The notes under the pieces: generated by a model | The model's input: only the letters and a program-made list of their open reading frames with translations | What the model was told of the DNA's origin: nothing | The model's database searches: none | Position numbers and translations under genes: made by a program | Origin: Sulfolobus sp. E5-1-F | Lineage (GTDB): Archaea; Thermoproteota; Thermoprotei_A; Sulfolobales; Sulfolobaceae | Reading direction: 5' to 3' | Length of the DNA: 64,000 bases | NCBI RefSeq assembly: GCF_009601705.1 | Contig: NZ_CP045687.1 | Coordinates: 1,586,001 to 1,650,000, forward strand | In this document: one piece after another, positions 1-10,718 of the stretch | Layout: each line of letters opens with the position of its first letter | How positions within the stretch are numbered: the stretch's first letter is position 1

Positions 1-591
1 GTAACCACTGAGTTCGCCTCCAAAAGAATAGTTAATATAGCATTAAATTATGCTTTAATGAGGCGTCGTAAAGTTACGTGTGTTCATAAATCTAATGTTA
101 TGAGAGTTACGGATGGACTTTTCGCAAGTGTTTGTAGGGAAGTTTTGAAAGGCAAGGTGAATTTTGAGGAGATGTATGTTGATGCAGCTGCTGCCAATTT
201 AGTACGAGATCCAACTCGGTTTGATGTAATAGTGACTAGTAACGTTTATGGTGATATTTTAAGTGATGAGGCTAGTCAGATAGCGGGGAGTTTAGGTTTA
301 GCTCCATCTGCGAATATTGGAGATAGAAAATCCATGTTTGAACCAGTACATGGTGCGGCTTTTGATATTGCAGGAAAAGGAATTGCTAATCCTACCGCAT
401 TTCTGTTATCTGTATCAATGATGCTTAGTAGAATGTATGAATTATCTAAGGAGGATAGATATCTATTAGCATCTAAGTCGTTAGAGAATGCAATAATAGA
501 GACCTACAAAAGTGGGAAGAAGCTAACGGAAGATGTTGGTGGTAATGCTAAGTTAAAGGACATGGTAGACGAAATATATAAGTATATATAA
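1..591 (+). CDS. leuB: 3-isopropylmalate dehydrogenase, 3' part
   Basis: C-terminal part of a beta-decarboxylating dehydrogenase. The frame is open from the first base, so the gene starts outside the window. Visible family motifs are KVTCVHKSNVMR, the metal/substrate motif GDILSDEASQIAGS and the cofactor-side EPVHGAAFDIAGK. These fit NAD-dependent 3-isopropylmalate dehydrogenase of leucine biosynthesis, and the sequence resembles what I recall of Sulfolobales LeuB. Homoisocitrate and isocitrate dehydrogenases belong to the same superfamily and cannot be fully excluded without the N-terminal substrate loop. The next gene has its own promoter. Confidence 0.85.
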   Translation, partial: VTTEFASKRIVNIALNYALMRRRKVTCVHKSNVMRVTDGLFASVCREVLKGKVNFEEMYVDAAAANLVRDPTRFDVIVTSNVYGDILSDEASQIAGSLGLAPSANIGDRKSMFEPVHGAAFDIAGKGIANPTAFLLSVSMMLSRMYELSKEDRYLLASKSLENAIIETYKSGKKLTEDVGGNAKLKDMVDEIYKYI

Positions 592-629
592 TGTGTGCAA
601 TGTAAAGTTTGATTAGTTACGAAGTTTAA

Positions 630-639
630 TTTTTATAAA
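630..639 (+). promoter_or_regulatory. TATA-like promoter of ileS
   Basis: The AT-rich box TTTTTATAAA lies in the leuB-ileS gap. A start of transcription about 25 nt downstream would fall at roughly 657-664, so the ileS transcript would have almost no leader. Inference from spacing only. Confidence 0.5.
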
Positions 640-666
640 CTTGTCAAGTTTAATAGGGTATGGTGA

Positions 667-3600
667 GTTGAATTATCCACTGTAATCAAGCCTCTTACTG
701 GTAATTATGACCCCAAAAAGATTGAAGAGGAAATAATTTCATTTTGGGAAGAAAGTAAAATTTTCAACAAATTAAAAGATATTGTAAGCAAAAGAAAGGA
801 AAAGTTCCTATTTATAGATGGTCCCCCATACCCTTCAAGCCCTACTCCTCATATAGGGACTATTTGGAACAAGGTAATAAAGGATTGTATATTGCGTTAC
901 GAACGATTACTAGGTAAAAAGGTCCATGACCAGCCAGGGTATGATACACATGGATTGCCTATAGAAGTTGCAACTGAAAGGCTACTTGGAATATCGAATA
1001 AGCAAGAAATTATAGATAAAATTGGAGTAGAGAATTTCATTAATAAATGCAAAGAGTTTGCATTATCTAATGCTGCTAAAATGACACAAAACTTTAAGGA
1101 TGTTGGAGTCTTTATGGATTGGGAGAATCCTTACTATACGTTAGACCCTTCTTATATAAGCTCTTCATGGAGCGTAATTAAGAAAGCTTATGAGAAAGGG
1201 ATGTTAGATAAGGGTACTGCAGTATTACATTGGTGTCCTAGATGTGAAACAACTCTGTCAGATTATGAAGTGTCTGAATATAAGGATTTAGAGGATCCTT
1301 CTATCTATGTTAAGTTTAAGATTAAAGGTGAAAAAAACAGATATCTATTAATATGGACTACTACACCATGGACTATACCATCTAATGTTTTTGTAATGAT
1401 AAATAAGGACTATGATTATGCTGATGTAGAGGTTAATGGTGAGGTATTAATACTTGCAAAGGATCGTATAGAGGCTGTTATGAATGAGGCAGGTATAACT
1501 AACTACAAGATACTCAGAGTCTATAAGGGTAGTGAGTTAATAGGAATAAAGTACGAGCATCCTCTAAGAGATTTTGTTAGTGCTCAAACTAGATTAGATG
1601 ATTTTCATCAAGTTGTAGATGCTGGTAATGTAGTTACATTAACTGATGGTACTGGTCTCGTGCACGGTGCTACTGGACATGGTGAAGAAGATTTCATGGT
1701 AGGTCAGAAATATGGTTTTCCAGTAGTAATGTTTGTTAATGATAGGGGGGAATTTACTGAAGAAGGTGGAAAATATAAAGGCCTGAAAGTTAGAGAAGCG
1801 TCTAAGGTGATAATTAACGATTTGAAATTGAAAAACGCTTTATTCTTTGAAGGGAAGATAACCCATCGTTATCCCGTATGTTGGAGATGTAAGACTCCAT
1901 TAATACTTAGAGCTATTGATCAATGGTTCATAAGAGTTACGAAAATAAAAGATAAAATGCTTAATGAAATAGAGAATGTAAACTGGATTCCAGATTGGGG
2001 TAAATCCAGAATATCTAACATGGTTAAGGAGCTCAGAGATTGGGTTATAAGTAGGCAAAGATTCTGGGGAACTCCTCTTCCTATATGGATTTGTGAGAAG
2101 TGTAATAATGTTATAGTAGTTGGGAGTAAAGAAGAACTAGAGAGTATAGCAATAGATTCTGTTCCTAACGATTTACATAGACCGTGGATAGATAATGTAA
2201 GGGTAAAATGTAATAAGTGTGGTGGAGTTGCTAAGAGAATTTCTGATGTGGCGGATGTTTGGTTTGATAGTGGTGTGGCTTTCTTTGCTAGTCTGGGTAA
2301 AGATTGGCAAGAGAAATGGAAGGAATTAGGTCCAGTAGATCTGGTTCTAGAAGGCCATGATCAGTTAAGGGGTTGGTTCTTCAGTTTGCTTAGATCTGGA
2401 TTAATACTACTAGATAAAGCTCCCTATTCTTCTGTATTAGTTCATGGATTTATGCTGGATGAACAAGGTAGAGAAATGCATAAGAGTTTAGGTAATTATG
2501 TTGAACCTGCTATAGTAATTCAAAGGTATGGTAGGGATATATTACGTTTATGGCTACTCAGAAATACTACATGGGAGGACGCTAAATTTTCATGGAGAGC
2601 ATTAGAGCTAGCTAAAAGGGATTTACAAATAATTTGGAACACATACGTGTTTGCATCAATGTATATGAACTTAGATAACTTTGACCCGCTCAAGTATAGT
2701 CTTGATAGCGTTATAAAATACGCTAAGATAGAAGATTTATGGATATTATCTAGATTTAATTCGATGTTAAAGAAGGTAACTGAGTCAATGAAGAATTATA
2801 AGGTACATGAAATGGCTAATTACCTGATAAACTTTCTAGTAGAGGATGTCAGTAGGTTTTATATAAGGTTAATAAGAAAGAGGGCCTGGATAGAAGCTAC
2901 CACTCAAGATAAGATAGCAATGTACTATATTCTCTATTTTGTATTGAAGCAATGGATTATATTAGCATCTACTATAATTCCATTTATTTCAGAGAAAATC
3001 TATAAATCCTTTGTAGTTAATGCTAAGGAATCAGTCTCAATGGAGTCTAGTATTAGTTATGATGAGAGATTTATCGATAATGAGTTAGAAAAGGCTTTTG
3101 AAGTTGCTAGGGAAATAAATGAGGCTTCATTAAACGCTAGAGCTAAAGCTGGAATAAAACTAAGATGGCCATTAGCTAAGGTTTATATTTTTATAGAAGA
3201 TGAAGATACTTTGGCTAAGGTTAATAGAATAAAAGATGTTTTGTTATCTCTCCTAAACGCTAAAGATATAGAAATAGGTAAAATAGAAGGGTTCAAAAGC
3301 TTCAGTAAATATAAGGTAGAGCCTAATAGGTCGGTCATAGGGAAAGAGTACAAAAGTATGTCGCCTAAGATATTGGATTATATTGTAAAAAATAGTGATA
3401 TAATAGCTATAGATATACTTAATAAAAAACAGCACGTAGCTAAAATAGATAATGTTGATATAATACTTAATACTTCCCATGTTAATATCTCAGAAGAAAC
3501 AATTGAAGGTTATGTTTCATCTAAATTTACCCAAGGGATAGTAGTCATAAGTAAGGAAATTTCAGAGAGTGAGGAAGAAGAGGGATTAGTTAGAGATATC

Positions 3601-3834
3601 ATAAGGAGGATACAGTTTATGAGAAAGCAACTAAAGCTAAATGTTGTAGATTACATTGAGATTAGTATAAAAGCGCCAGAAGAAAGAGTAAAAACCATTC
3701 AAAAGTGGGAGGAATTTATTAAGAATGAGACTAGGGGTAATAAGATAATTTTGGGTGAGGCTAAAGGAGATATCGTTATGGATTGGGATATAGAAGGAGA
3801 ATCTTATATAATAGGGATAAAGAAGTCTACATGA
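667..3834 (+). CDS. ileS: isoleucyl-tRNA synthetase
   Basis: Class I aminoacyl-tRNA synthetase that charges tRNA-Ile. The HIGH-type signature appears as PHIGT (about nt 847-861), the editing-domain region includes [10 protein letters not shown], and the KMSKS-type loop reads EMHKSLGN (about nt 2472-2495). [14 protein letters not shown] zinc-type segment and an anticodon-binding C-terminal domain follow. Coding similarity extends upstream to about nt 670, but no ATG, GTG or TTG occurs in frame between the stop at 664-666 and TTG 892, which lies past the HIGH motif. The 5' limit is therefore the frame opening; the true start is probably a non-canonical codon near 667-687. About 1055 residues, normal for the family. 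Confidence 0.93.
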   Translation, partial: VELSTVIKPLTGNYDPKKIEEEIISFWEESKIFNKLKDIVSKRKEKFLFIDGPPYPSSPTPHIGTIWNKVIKDCILRYERLLGKKVHDQPGYDTHGLPIEVATERLLGISNKQEIIDKIGVENFINKCKEFALSNAAKMTQNFKDVGVFMDWENPYYTLDPSYISSSWSVIKKAYEKGMLDKGTAVLHWCPRCETTLSDYEVSEYKDLEDPSIYVKFKIKGEKNRYLLIWTTTPWTIPSNVFVMINKDYDYADVEVNGEVLILAKDRIEAVMNEAGITNYKILRVYKGSELIGIKYEHPLRDFVSAQTRLDDFHQVVDAGNVVTLTDGTGLVHGATGHGEEDFMVGQKYGFPVVMFVNDRGEFTEEGGKYKGLKVREASKVIINDLKLKNALFFEGKITHRYPVCWRCKTPLILRAIDQWFIRVTKIKDKMLNEIENVNWIPDWGKSRISNMVKELRDWVISRQRFWGTPLPIWICEKCNNVIVVGSKEELESIAIDSVPNDLHRPWIDNVRVKCNKCGGVAKRISDVADVWFDSGVAFFASLGKDWQEKWKELGPVDLVLEGHDQLRGWFFSLLRSGLILLDKAPYSSVLVHGFMLDEQGREMHKSLGNYVEPAIVIQRYGRDILRLWLLRNTTWEDAKFSWRALELAKRDLQIIWNTYVFASMYMNLDNFDPLKYSLDSVIKYAKIEDLWILSRFNSMLKKVTESMKNYKVHEMANYLINFLVEDVSRFYIRLIRKRAWIEATTQDKIAMYYILYFVLKQWIILASTIIPFISEKIYKSFVVNAKESVSMESSISYDERFIDNELEKAFEVAREINEASLNARAKAGIKLRWPLAKVYIFIEDEDTLAKVNRIKDVLLSLLNAKDIEIGKIEGFKSFSKYKVEPNRSVIGKEYKSMSPKILDYIVKNSDIIAIDILNKKQHVAKIDNVDIILNTSHVNISEETIEGYVSSKFTQGIVVISKEISESEEEEGLVRDIIRRIQFMRKQLKLNVVDYIEISIKAPEERVKTIQKWEEFIKNETRGNKIILGEAKGDIVMDWDIEGESYIIGIKKST

Positions 3835-4580
3835 TGTTTCCTTTTCCACGATATAAGCCCTTAAATGTTGCTCTTTTTTTATCTATATTTGATGTTGAAA
3901 ATTCTCTTCTTGAAATTACGTTAAAACTTTCATTTATACTCAGAGTTACAAATACATTTAGGGTCAATAAAATTTACTGGATAACAGACTCCGTCAATTC
4001 TAATACCTTGGAAAAAATAATTAAAGATATTACGAAATACGCTATTTTACCTCCTTATCTTAAAAAATATGTTCCTATAAGTCGTAATTTAAAGAAAGTT
4101 GGTTTAATGAGTCCCTTGACAATACCATATCACCTCATTTTTAAACAAGTTGCTGAAGGTGAAATAAGATTAGGATATAAGGGTGATTTCGGTTTAAATA
4201 AGAGAATAACTTCATCATCAAAGTCAATTCTGATTACTGACTCCCTAAAACTCGGTTATATTGATTATAATGTTTTCTATTATAGCGGAGTTAAAAATGA
4301 GTTTATAGATTTTAAAAAGATACTCGATTTTGATAATCTTATAATTGCTAGTAGGAATGGCAAAAATCCCTTAAAGGCAAAGGAAGAGTTGACTAACTTA
4401 TACAATAAATATGGCCTTACCTTGCTTATTGGACCACCTGCTGGAAATCTATTACAAAGGTTAGGTAAGCAATACTTGGATAAGTCATATAACTTCGTAA
4501 TTAAACAAGGAGTTTTAGATATAAGGGCGGAAGAGGCATTGGCTTATTCTCTTTCTATTCTAAACCTTCTGTTAAGTTAG
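3831..4580 (+). CDS. SPOUT-family RNA methyltransferase (COG2106/DUF171-like)
   Basis: About 249 residues. The ATG at 3831 overlaps the ileS stop (ATGA); a second ATG at 3834 is equally possible. The C-terminal half has a SPOUT-like end ([11 protein letters not shown], then an [14 protein letters not shown] helix that would form the trefoil knot), as in the putative RNA methyltransferases encoded just upstream of archaeal rpl3. The conserved position beside ribosomal protein L3 supports a role in rRNA modification. The exact substrate is not visible. Family assignment comes from pattern and context rather than an unambiguous motif. Confidence 0.7.
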   Translation: MMFPFPRYKPLNVALFLSIFDVENSLLEITLKLSFILRVTNTFRVNKIYWITDSVNSNTLEKIIKDITKYAILPPYLKKYVPISRNLKKVGLMSPLTIPYHLIFKQVAEGEIRLGYKGDFGLNKRITSSSKSILITDSLKLGYIDYNVFYYSGVKNEFIDFKKILDFDNLIIASRNGKNPLKAKEELTNLYNKYGLTLLIGPPAGNLLQRLGKQYLDKSYNFVIKQGVLDIRAEEALAYSLSILNLLLS

Positions 4581-4590
4581 ATTTATAATG
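4581..4590 (+). promoter_or_regulatory. TATA-like promoter of the ribosomal-protein cluster
   Basis: ATTTATAATG sits about 40-50 nt before the rpl3 start, just after the methyltransferase stop. It is the best candidate for the main promoter of the long ribosomal-protein transcript. Confidence 0.45.
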
Positions 4591-4630
4591 CTTGAGTGAT
4601 AGGTGAAATAGCAATTAGCGGGGATTAAGA

Positions 4631-5686
4631 ATGGGTCACCGAAAGTTAGCCTCACCTAGACGTGGATCAGCTGGTCTTAGACCTAGAAAAAGATCATCTG
4701 AATTATTACCAACACCTAGAACATGGCCCCAAATAAATTCACAGAATCCAAAATTGTTAGGCTTTGTAGGATATAAGGTTGGTATGACACATGTTTTTAT
4801 GATTGATGATTGGCCTAATTCTCCTACTAATGGTAAAGAAATATATATGCCAGTTACAGTGTTAGAAGTACCTCCAATTATACCGTTGGCATTGAGAGCC
4901 TACGCAGTGGATGGTAAAGGTGAACCAAACGTGATAACAGAATATTGGTCTCCCTCCTCTTTACAGTTCTTGGATATCACGAGAAGAATTCATTCTCTTT
5001 CATTCTTTTTGAAAAATGATGAAAATAAAAAGAAGTTTGAGGAAAAGTTTAGTAGTAAATTGGATCTTATCAAATCTAACCTAGATAGAATAGTCTACTT
5101 TAGGCTCTTAGTCGCTACTCAACCTAGGAAGATTCCATCATTAGGTAAAAAAGTACCAGATCTGGTAGAGATCCAAATAGGTGGAGGAGAAAAGAAAGCA
5201 CAACTAGATTACGCATTAAACGTTTTAGGAAAGGAAATTTCAATTAGAGACGTTTTCAAGGAGGGTCAACTAATAGACGTTATAGGAGTTACTAAAGGTA
5301 AAGGTTTCGCTGGTGTGATAAAAAGGTATAGTGTAGTGGAATTACCTAGGTGGCATAAACATAGAAAAGGAAGTAGGAAAATAGGTACTAGAGGCCCATC
5401 TTTAGGAACACCTAGCTATACACCTCAGCCAGGTCAGTTAGGTTTTCACAGAAGAACCGAATATAATAAGAGAATTATAAAAATTGGGGATGATTCTAAG
5501 GAGATAAATCCTGCAGGTGGTTTTGTTAGGTACGGAATAGTTAGGAACACGTATATTTTGTTAGAAGGCTCTATATTAGGTTCAAAGAAGAGGCCAATAT
5601 TCTTAAGAGATCCGATTAGACCTTCTTATGTTTTCGAAAGTGCTCCTAAGATAACTTATATTAACATTTTAAGTCAGCAAGGGTGA
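4631..5686 (+). CDS. rpl3: 50S ribosomal protein L3
   Basis: 351 residues, the usual length of archaeal uL3. The N-terminus MGHRKLASPRRGS is typical. The conserved core GVTKGKGFAGVIKRY followed by the extended loop HKHRKGSRKIGTRGPS reaches the peptidyl-transferase centre in known structures. First gene of the S10/spc-type cluster; rpl4 starts 6 nt after its stop. Confidence 0.98.
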   Translation: MGHRKLASPRRGSAGLRPRKRSSELLPTPRTWPQINSQNPKLLGFVGYKVGMTHVFMIDDWPNSPTNGKEIYMPVTVLEVPPIIPLALRAYAVDGKGEPNVITEYWSPSSLQFLDITRRIHSLSFFLKNDENKKKFEEKFSSKLDLIKSNLDRIVYFRLLVATQPRKIPSLGKKVPDLVEIQIGGGEKKAQLDYALNVLGKEISIRDVFKEGQLIDVIGVTKGKGFAGVIKRYSVVELPRWHKHRKGSRKIGTRGPSLGTPSYTPQPGQLGFHRRTEYNKRIIKIGDDSKEINPAGGFVRYGIVRNTYILLEGSILGSKKRPIFLRDPIRPSYVFESAPKITYINILSQQG

Positions 5687-5691
5687 GTTAA

Positions 5692-6495
5692 ATGTATTTA
5701 GAGCTAATTAAGAAAAACTCTGTAATTTTAGATAAAGATGGAAATAAGGTAAAAGATATTGAGTTACCTTTAATTTTTTCATTTCCAGTTAGAAAAGATA
5801 TAATAAGAAGAGTATTTTTAGCGGAGTTTACACATTCTCTACAACCGAAAGGCAGAGACCCTATGGCAGGCAAAAGAACATCAGCTGAGAGTTTTGGAAT
5901 AAATTTAGGTATGGCAAGAGTTCCTAGAGTAAAAAATTCTGGAGAAGCTGCCTTAGCACCTAATACCGTAGGTGGTAGATTAGCGTTTCCACCTTTGATA
6001 GATAAAAAACTTGTAGAAGAGGTAAACGATAAGGAAAAACAATTAGCAGTAATTAGTGCGTTGAGCGCTACAGCGGATAAAGCCTTTATTATAGCTAGGG
6101 GACATGTATTTAAAGATACAGTAAGTTTTCCTATAATAGTAGCTGATGATATTGTTAATCTAAAAACTGCAAGCGAAGTGGAAGAATTTTTAGAGAAAAT
6201 AGGTGTTTATGATGATGTAAAGAGAGTTAAAGAGAGGATTAAGATAAGAGCTGGAAAGGGTAAAATGAGAGGAAGAAAATATAAAGAACCGGTAGGTCCA
6301 TTGATTATAGCACATGACACTAATTCTCCAATAATAAAGGCAGCACGAAACATAGCTGGAGTTGACGTAGTTAACGCTAAAGATGTGAGTGTTATTCATC
6401 TGGCTCCAGGTGCACATCCGGGCAGGCTTACTATTTACACTGAAAGTAGCATAAATATTTTAGATAAGCGATTGAGTAGGAGATTGGTGAGTTAA
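5692..6495 (+). CDS. rpl4: 50S ribosomal protein L4
   Basis: 267 residues, archaeal/eukaryotic uL4. Visible hallmarks are the long basic internal loop [15 protein letters not shown] and GGRLAFPP, and the C-terminal domain with [16 protein letters not shown]. The start follows GGTGAG with the usual spacing. Co-directional with rpl3 and rpl23, with only a few nucleotides between genes, so the genes are likely cotranscribed. Confidence 0.98.
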   Translation: MYLELIKKNSVILDKDGNKVKDIELPLIFSFPVRKDIIRRVFLAEFTHSLQPKGRDPMAGKRTSAESFGINLGMARVPRVKNSGEAALAPNTVGGRLAFPPLIDKKLVEEVNDKEKQLAVISALSATADKAFIIARGHVFKDTVSFPIIVADDIVNLKTASEVEEFLEKIGVYDDVKRVKERIKIRAGKGKMRGRKYKEPVGPLIIAHDTNSPIIKAARNIAGVDVVNAKDVSVIHLAPGAHPGRLTIYTESSINILDKRLSRRLVS

Positions 6496-6496
6496 A

Positions 6497-6742
6497 ATGA
6501 TTCAAATGGCTTTAGCTACGGAGAAAGCATTAAAACTTATTGAGGCTTATAATACGCTCACATTAATAGTAGATAAGACTGATACAAAGAGTGACATTAA
6601 GAAATCTGTTGAGAGATTATTTGGTGTTAAGGTGGTAAAAGTTAACGTGGTTATAACGCCTCAAGGTTACAAGAAGGCATATGTAAAATTGGCACCAGAA
6701 TATAAAGCAAGTGATATAGCCCATAGATTGGGCATCTTGTGA
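6497..6742 (+). CDS. rpl23: 50S ribosomal protein L23
   Basis: 81 residues, uL23 at the tunnel exit, where SRP and the Sec channel dock. Typical fold pattern with [19 protein letters not shown] at the N-terminus and [23 protein letters not shown] precedes ATG 6497; an in-frame ATG at 6506 is an alternative start. Lies between rpl4 and rpl2 as in all archaeal clusters. Confidence 0.97.
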   Translation: MIQMALATEKALKLIEAYNTLTLIVDKTDTKSDIKKSVERLFGVKVVKVNVVITPQGYKKAYVKLAPEYKASDIAHRLGIL

Positions 6743-6753
6743 GGTGATATAGA

Positions 6754-7470
6754 ATGGGTAAGAAGTTATTACAGCAGAGAGCAGGAAAGGGTTCTCCAAC
6801 TTTTAGGAGTCCAGGTTGGCTACGAATAGGCAAGGTAAGATATCCTAACATATTTGGACATCTTGTAGGTAAGGTAATAGACATTGTGCATAATCCAGGT
6901 ATGAATGCACCAGTTGCTATCATAAAATTAGAGAACGGAACTAAGTTTTTGACCCAAGCAGTTCAAGGTTTGGTTGTTAACCAGAAGATCGAATTTGGTA
7001 AAGGATCCCCAATAGCTAATGGTAATATTATAGAGATAGGTGACGCGCCAGAAGGTACAATAGTATGTAATGTTGAAGAAAATTTTGGAGATGGGGGCAA
7101 ATACGCTAGAAGTGCTGGTTCATATGCAGTAGTAGTAGGCAAGAGCGGTGATAAAGTACTAATTAAATTGCCTTCAGATAAAATAAAAGCAGTTTCGAAT
7201 AAAGCTAGAGCTACTGTGGGTGTAGTGGCTGGAGGTGGAGTTATAGAAAAACCACTATTGAAGGCTGGGGCTAATTATTGGAAGTACAAAGTAAAGGCCA
7301 AGAAATGGCCTATTGTGAGAGGAGTTGCAATGAACGTAGTCGATCATCCTCACGGTGGTGGGCTACATCAGAGCGTAAGTAGACCTTCTACGGTATCTAG
7401 AAATGCTCCTCCAGGTAGAAAAGTTGGTCATATTGCAGCAAGGAGAACAGGGAGGAAGGAGGGTAAGTGA
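6754..7470 (+). CDS. rpl2: 50S ribosomal protein L2
   Basis: 238 residues, archaeal uL2. The functionally essential loop [15 protein letters not shown] is intact, including the conserved histidine near the peptidyl-transferase centre. N-terminus [19 protein letters not shown] is canonical. GGTGA precedes the start. Confidence 0.98.
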   Translation: MGKKLLQQRAGKGSPTFRSPGWLRIGKVRYPNIFGHLVGKVIDIVHNPGMNAPVAIIKLENGTKFLTQAVQGLVVNQKIEFGKGSPIANGNIIEIGDAPEGTIVCNVEENFGDGGKYARSAGSYAVVVGKSGDKVLIKLPSDKIKAVSNKARATVGVVAGGGVIEKPLLKAGANYWKYKVKAKKWPIVRGVAMNVVDHPHGGGLHQSVSRPSTVSRNAPPGRKVGHIAARRTGRKEGK

Positions 7471-7480
7471 ATTTTATAAA
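7471..7480 (+). promoter_or_regulatory. possible internal promoter before rps19
   Basis: The 35-nt gap between rpl2 and rps19 contains ATTTTATAAA, a good TATA-box match about 30 nt upstream of the rps19 start. It could give an internal transcript start in the cluster. A GGTGA ribosome binding site is also present, so read-through transcripts can be translated as well. Confidence 0.4.
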
Positions 7481-7505
7481 TGAAAAAGGGAATAGGTGAA
7501 ATTAG

Positions 7506-7928
7506 ATGTCATTAGAAATACCACCTGAATGGAAGAACTTTAAATACAGAGGTAAGAGTATAGATGAGTTACTAAATATGCCAATGGATGAGTTTATTAA
7601 GTTACTACCTTCAAGGCAAAGGAGATCATTAAAACGCGGATTTACTGATGCGCAAAGGCACTTGCTGGAAAAAGTAAGGAAATATAGAAGGGAAGGAAAG
7701 GTTAATAAGACTATAAAGACGCATGTTAGAAACTTAGTTATATTACCAGAGCTAATTGGCCTTAAAATGGCTGTGTATAATGGAAAGGAATTTGTTGAAT
7801 TTACAGTTACACCAGAAATGATAGGCCATTATCTGGGAGAATATTCAGTAACAACCAAGAAGGTTGAGCATGGAGAGCCAGGGTTAAAGGCTACAAGATC
7901 AAGTTTATTCTTAGCAATGAAAGGATGA
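7506..7928 (+). CDS. rps19: 30S ribosomal protein S19
   Basis: 140 residues, archaeal uS19 with the extra N-terminal helix ([18 protein letters not shown]) seen in archaea and eukaryotes. The universal core is present ([35 protein letters not shown]). Head protein of the small subunit. Ends 6 nt before rpl22. Confidence 0.97.
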   Translation: MSLEIPPEWKNFKYRGKSIDELLNMPMDEFIKLLPSRQRRSLKRGFTDAQRHLLEKVRKYRREGKVNKTIKTHVRNLVILPELIGLKMAVYNGKEFVEFTVTPEMIGHYLGEYSVTTKKVEHGEPGLKATRSSLFLAMKG

Positions 7929-7934
7929 TTAGCT

Positions 7935-8408
7935 ATGGCAAGTTGGAATTATCCTCAATTAAATCTCGATGAGTTGAAAATTGCAAAGGCTGTAATTAGA
8001 GATGTTCCTGCGTCCATAAGGGATCTTTACAACGTCTGCAAAGCTATTAGGGGAATGTATCTTAATGATGCGAAAGATTTTCTAAATAGAGTTTTAGAAG
8101 AAAAGGAAGCATTACCATTCTGGAGATATAATAAGGGTGCATCACATAAGGCTAATATATCTGCAAAGTGGAAAATAAAGGCAGGTAGATATCCAAAGAA
8201 AGCTATAAGGTATGTATTAAAGCTATTAGAAAACGCTGAGGCTAATGCAACTAATAAAGGGCTAGATGTTGATAAATTAATTATAAGGCATATAGCTGCC
8301 CATAAGGGTATAACATTAAAAAGATATATGCCCAGAGCATTTGGGAGAGCTACTGCAAAGTATAGAAGGTCATCTAACGTAGAGGTAATCTTAGAGGAGG
8401 TGGAGTAA
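7935..8408 (+). CDS. rpl22: 50S ribosomal protein L22
   Basis: 157 residues, archaeal uL22. The beta-hairpin that lines the exit tunnel lies in the C-terminal half ([17 protein letters not shown], then [16 protein letters not shown]). Its last codons contain the purine-rich GGAGGTGGA that serves as ribosome binding site for the next gene, rps3. Confidence 0.97.
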   Translation: MASWNYPQLNLDELKIAKAVIRDVPASIRDLYNVCKAIRGMYLNDAKDFLNRVLEEKEALPFWRYNKGASHKANISAKWKIKAGRYPKKAIRYVLKLLENAEANATNKGLDVDKLIIRHIAAHKGITLKRYMPRAFGRATAKYRRSSNVEVILEEVE

Positions 8409-8409
8409 G

Positions 8410-9099
8410 ATACCGAATATCAAGAGATATTTCCTTGAGAAGTCTATAGTAAAAGTCAAGATTGATGAGTATCTAGCTAAGCAATACTATAATGCTGAGT
8501 ATGCAGGAGTAGAGGTGTTGAAAACTCCAATTGGAACCAGAGTTATAATATATGCAGGGAGACCTTCAATGATAATAGGAAGGGGTGGAAGAAATATAAA
8601 ACAGCTTGCCCAAATTTTTGAAAAAGTTTTTGGTTTAGAGAACCCACAGATTACAATAACCAATGTGGAGAACCCAGAGCTTAATGCTAGAGTAATGGCA
8701 TTTAGGTTAGCGATAGCTTTAGAAAAAGGATATCACTTTAGGAGAGCAGCCTTCATATCAATGAGAAGAATTATGAATGCCGGTGCATTAGGTGCGGAAA
8801 TAATAATAAGTGGTAAGCTCACTACAGAAAGGGCAAGATATGAGAAGTTAAAAGAGGGTATTGTCTATAAGAGCGGACAACAATTAGAGAAAATGATAGA
8901 TAGGGCGGTTGCAATAGCGATGTTGAAACCCGGAATATTTGGTGTTGAGGTAGTTATAACTAAACCATTAAAGATTGAAGATAAAATCAGTTTGAAAGAA
9001 TCTCCTTCCGTTCCTCAAGAGGTATCAGTAACTAATGTAACTTTTATTGACGAATCCTCACAAAAGAGTGAGGAGAAAGGCGAGGGTGAGAAAGAATGA
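8410..9099 (+). CDS. rps3: 30S ribosomal protein S3, apparent AUA start
   Basis: 229 residues, archaeal uS3 with an N-terminal KH domain ([15 protein letters not shown]) and a basic/acidic C-terminal tail ([14 protein letters not shown]). The family N-terminus [21 protein letters not shown] is encoded from 8413, and the codon just before it is ATA (8410-8412), placed 5 nt after GGAGGTGGA. No ATG, GTG or TTG lies in frame until GTG 8515, which would remove about 35 conserved residues. The natural reading is initiation at AUA. Overlaps rpl29 by 4 nt. Confidence 0.95.
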   Translation: MPNIKRYFLEKSIVKVKIDEYLAKQYYNAEYAGVEVLKTPIGTRVIIYAGRPSMIIGRGGRNIKQLAQIFEKVFGLENPQITITNVENPELNARVMAFRLAIALEKGYHFRRAAFISMRRIMNAGALGAEIIISGKLTTERARYEKLKEGIVYKSGQQLEKMIDRAVAIAMLKPGIFGVEVVITKPLKIEDKISLKESPSVPQEVSVTNVTFIDESSQKSEEKGEGEKE

Positions 9100-9323
9100 C
9101 AGTAGATCTTGAAGAGTTAAGGAAAATGGAAAAAGGAGAGCTGTTAAAAAAGGTGAATGAGCTAAGGTTGGAACTAATCAAACTTAGAGTGCAAGCTAGA
9201 ATGGGAACTTTAAAGAATACTGCTAGCATTAGAAATACGAGAAAAGACATAGCAAGAATATTAACAGTTTTAAGTGAGAAGAAGAGAGAAGGTAAAGCAA
9301 AAACAAAAGTTGAGAATAAATAA
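9096..9323 (+). CDS. rpl29: 50S ribosomal protein L29
   Basis: 75 residues, uL29, two antiparallel helices ([20 protein letters not shown] and [16 protein letters not shown] then [15 protein letters not shown]). ATG overlaps the rps3 stop (ATGA), indicating translational coupling. Confidence 0.96.
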   Translation: MTVDLEELRKMEKGELLKKVNELRLELIKLRVQARMGTLKNTASIRNTRKDIARILTVLSEKKREGKAKTKVENK

Positions 9324-9336
9324 TTTTAAATGTTTC

Positions 9337-9576
9337 ATGATCTTAGATTATATCAATTCTAATATCAAGATTTTATGGTATATCGATCCCTCTCTAATTT
9401 CTAGAAAAGGGCTTATTTTACTAGAGACAGAAAAAACGTTTTTGGTTAGATTAGAAGGTGAAAACAAGGTTATAAGGATATTTAAAGCTCATGGTATATT
9501 TGAGATAACTTTTAAAGGTAAGTCTTTTATAATAGGTGGCTATAAGCTGGTAAGAAAACCTTGGAAAAGGATTTAG
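9337..9576 (+). CDS. rnp1: RNase P protein component 1 (Rpp29/Pop4)
   Basis: About 79 residues from ATG 9337. Small beta-barrel, Sm-like pattern (RKGLILLETEKTFLVRLEG, then IRIFKAHGIFEITFKGKSFIIGG) typical of archaeal Rpp29, a protein subunit of RNase P that matures tRNA 5' ends. The position between rpl29 and rps17 is the conserved archaeal locus for this gene, which strengthens the call. A longer frame upstream overlaps rpl29 and is unlikely to be used. Confidence 0.88.
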   Translation: MILDYINSNIKILWYIDPSLISRKGLILLETEKTFLVRLEGENKVIRIFKAHGIFEITFKGKSFIIGGYKLVRKPWKRI

Positions 9577-9585
9577 GTGAGTTAG

Positions 9586-9930
9586 ATGGGATCTAAGGGG
9601 AAGTTAGTAAAGGACCCGGGAATACCTAACGTTACTATTCCTGAGAAAGCATGTGAGGATGAAGATTGCCCTTATCACGGATCATTGAGGGTTAGGGGTA
9701 TTACACTGGAAGGAGTAATTGTAAAATATAGAGGTACTAAAGCTGCAGTTATAGAAAGGCAATACTTATACTATGATTCGAAATATAAGAGGTATGAAAG
9801 GAGAAGAAGTAGGATACACGCTCATGTGCCACCATGTGTTAATGTTAAAGAAGGAGATAAAGTTATAATTGGTGAATGCAGACCTCTTTCTAAATCTATA
9901 AGTTTTGTAGTATTAAGCAAGGTGAGTTAA
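9586..9930 (+). CDS. rps17: 30S ribosomal protein S17
   Basis: 114 residues, archaeal uS17 with the archaeal N-terminal cysteine-containing segment ([18 protein letters not shown]) and OB-fold core. GGTGAG precedes the ATG; GGTGAG at its own 3' end serves rpl14. Confidence 0.97.
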   Translation: MGSKGKLVKDPGIPNVTIPEKACEDEDCPYHGSLRVRGITLEGVIVKYRGTKAAVIERQYLYYDSKYKRYERRRSRIHAHVPPCVNVKEGDKVIIGECRPLSKSISFVVLSKVS

Positions 9931-9931
9931 A

Positions 9932-10348
9932 GTGTCAGAGAAGATTCAAGTTTTAGGATCTAGAAAAGGTTTAACGCCAGGTCTCCAGCATAATTCAATA
10001 GTTAACGTTGCTGATAATAGTGGAGCAAAAGAAGCAATGATAATTGGAGTTTATGGCTATAGAGGTGTTCTGAGAAGGGTCCCATTCGCCAATATTGCGG
10101 ACATGGTTATGGTGTCAGTCAAGAGAGGAACACCAGAGGTTAGAAAACAGAAGTTTAGGGCAGTAATCGTAAGACAAAGAATGCCATATAGAAGATCTGA
10201 TGGTACGTGGATCTCTTTTGAAGATAACGCAGTAGTTATAATAAATCCAGACGGAACACCAAAAGGTACTGAAGTTAGGGGTCCAATAGCAAGAGAAGCA
10301 GCTGAAAGATGGCCAAAAATAGCAAGTCTTGCTACATTGGTGGTGTAA
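9932..10348 (+). CDS. rpl14: 50S ribosomal protein L14
   Basis: 138 residues, archaeal uL14; GTG start 1 nt after the rps17 stop and downstream of GGTGAG. Conserved [19 protein letters not shown], and [19 protein letters not shown] with the family's central loop. Binds 23S rRNA at the subunit interface. Confidence 0.97.
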   Translation: MSEKIQVLGSRKGLTPGLQHNSIVNVADNSGAKEAMIIGVYGYRGVLRRVPFANIADMVMVSVKRGTPEVRKQKFRAVIVRQRMPYRRSDGTWISFEDNAVVIINPDGTPKGTEVRGPIAREAAERWPKIASLATLVV

Positions 10349-10352
10349 AAAC

Positions 10353-10712
10353 ATGGTATCTCTTAAACCTTCTAAACAGAGGAAATTCTTATACAGTTTA
10401 CCATTACATCAAAGGAAGAAGTTGTTAATTGCTAGAGTCTCTGATGAGATTGCTTCTCAATATGGTATAAAACGCATTAGAGTGAGAAAAGGTGATACTG
10501 TCAGAGTTATGCGTGGAAGTCATAGTGGAAAGGAAGGGAAGGTAACTCAAGTTGATACTAAAACTGGAAGATTAGCAATAGAAGGGATAACAACGAAAAA
10601 AGCTGATGGAACACCAGTATACGTGTGGATTCATGCATCTAAAGTAATAGTAACTAGGCTAGATTTGAGTGATCCAAGAAGGCGAGAAAAGTTAGAAAAA
10701 TCTAAGAAGTGA
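10353..10712 (+). CDS. rpl24: 50S ribosomal protein L24
   Basis: 119 residues from ATG 10353 (MVSLKPSKQRKFLYSLPLHQ is the archaeal uL24 N-terminus). The KOW motif reads VRKGDTVRVMRGSHSGKEGK. An in-frame TTG at 10329 would overlap rpl14 and adds non-conserved residues, so 10353 is preferred. Confidence 0.96.
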   Translation: MVSLKPSKQRKFLYSLPLHQRKKLLIARVSDEIASQYGIKRIRVRKGDTVRVMRGSHSGKEGKVTQVDTKTGRLAIEGITTKKADGTPVYVWIHASKVIVTRLDLSDPRRREKLEKSKK

Positions 10713-10718
10713 TGGAAA

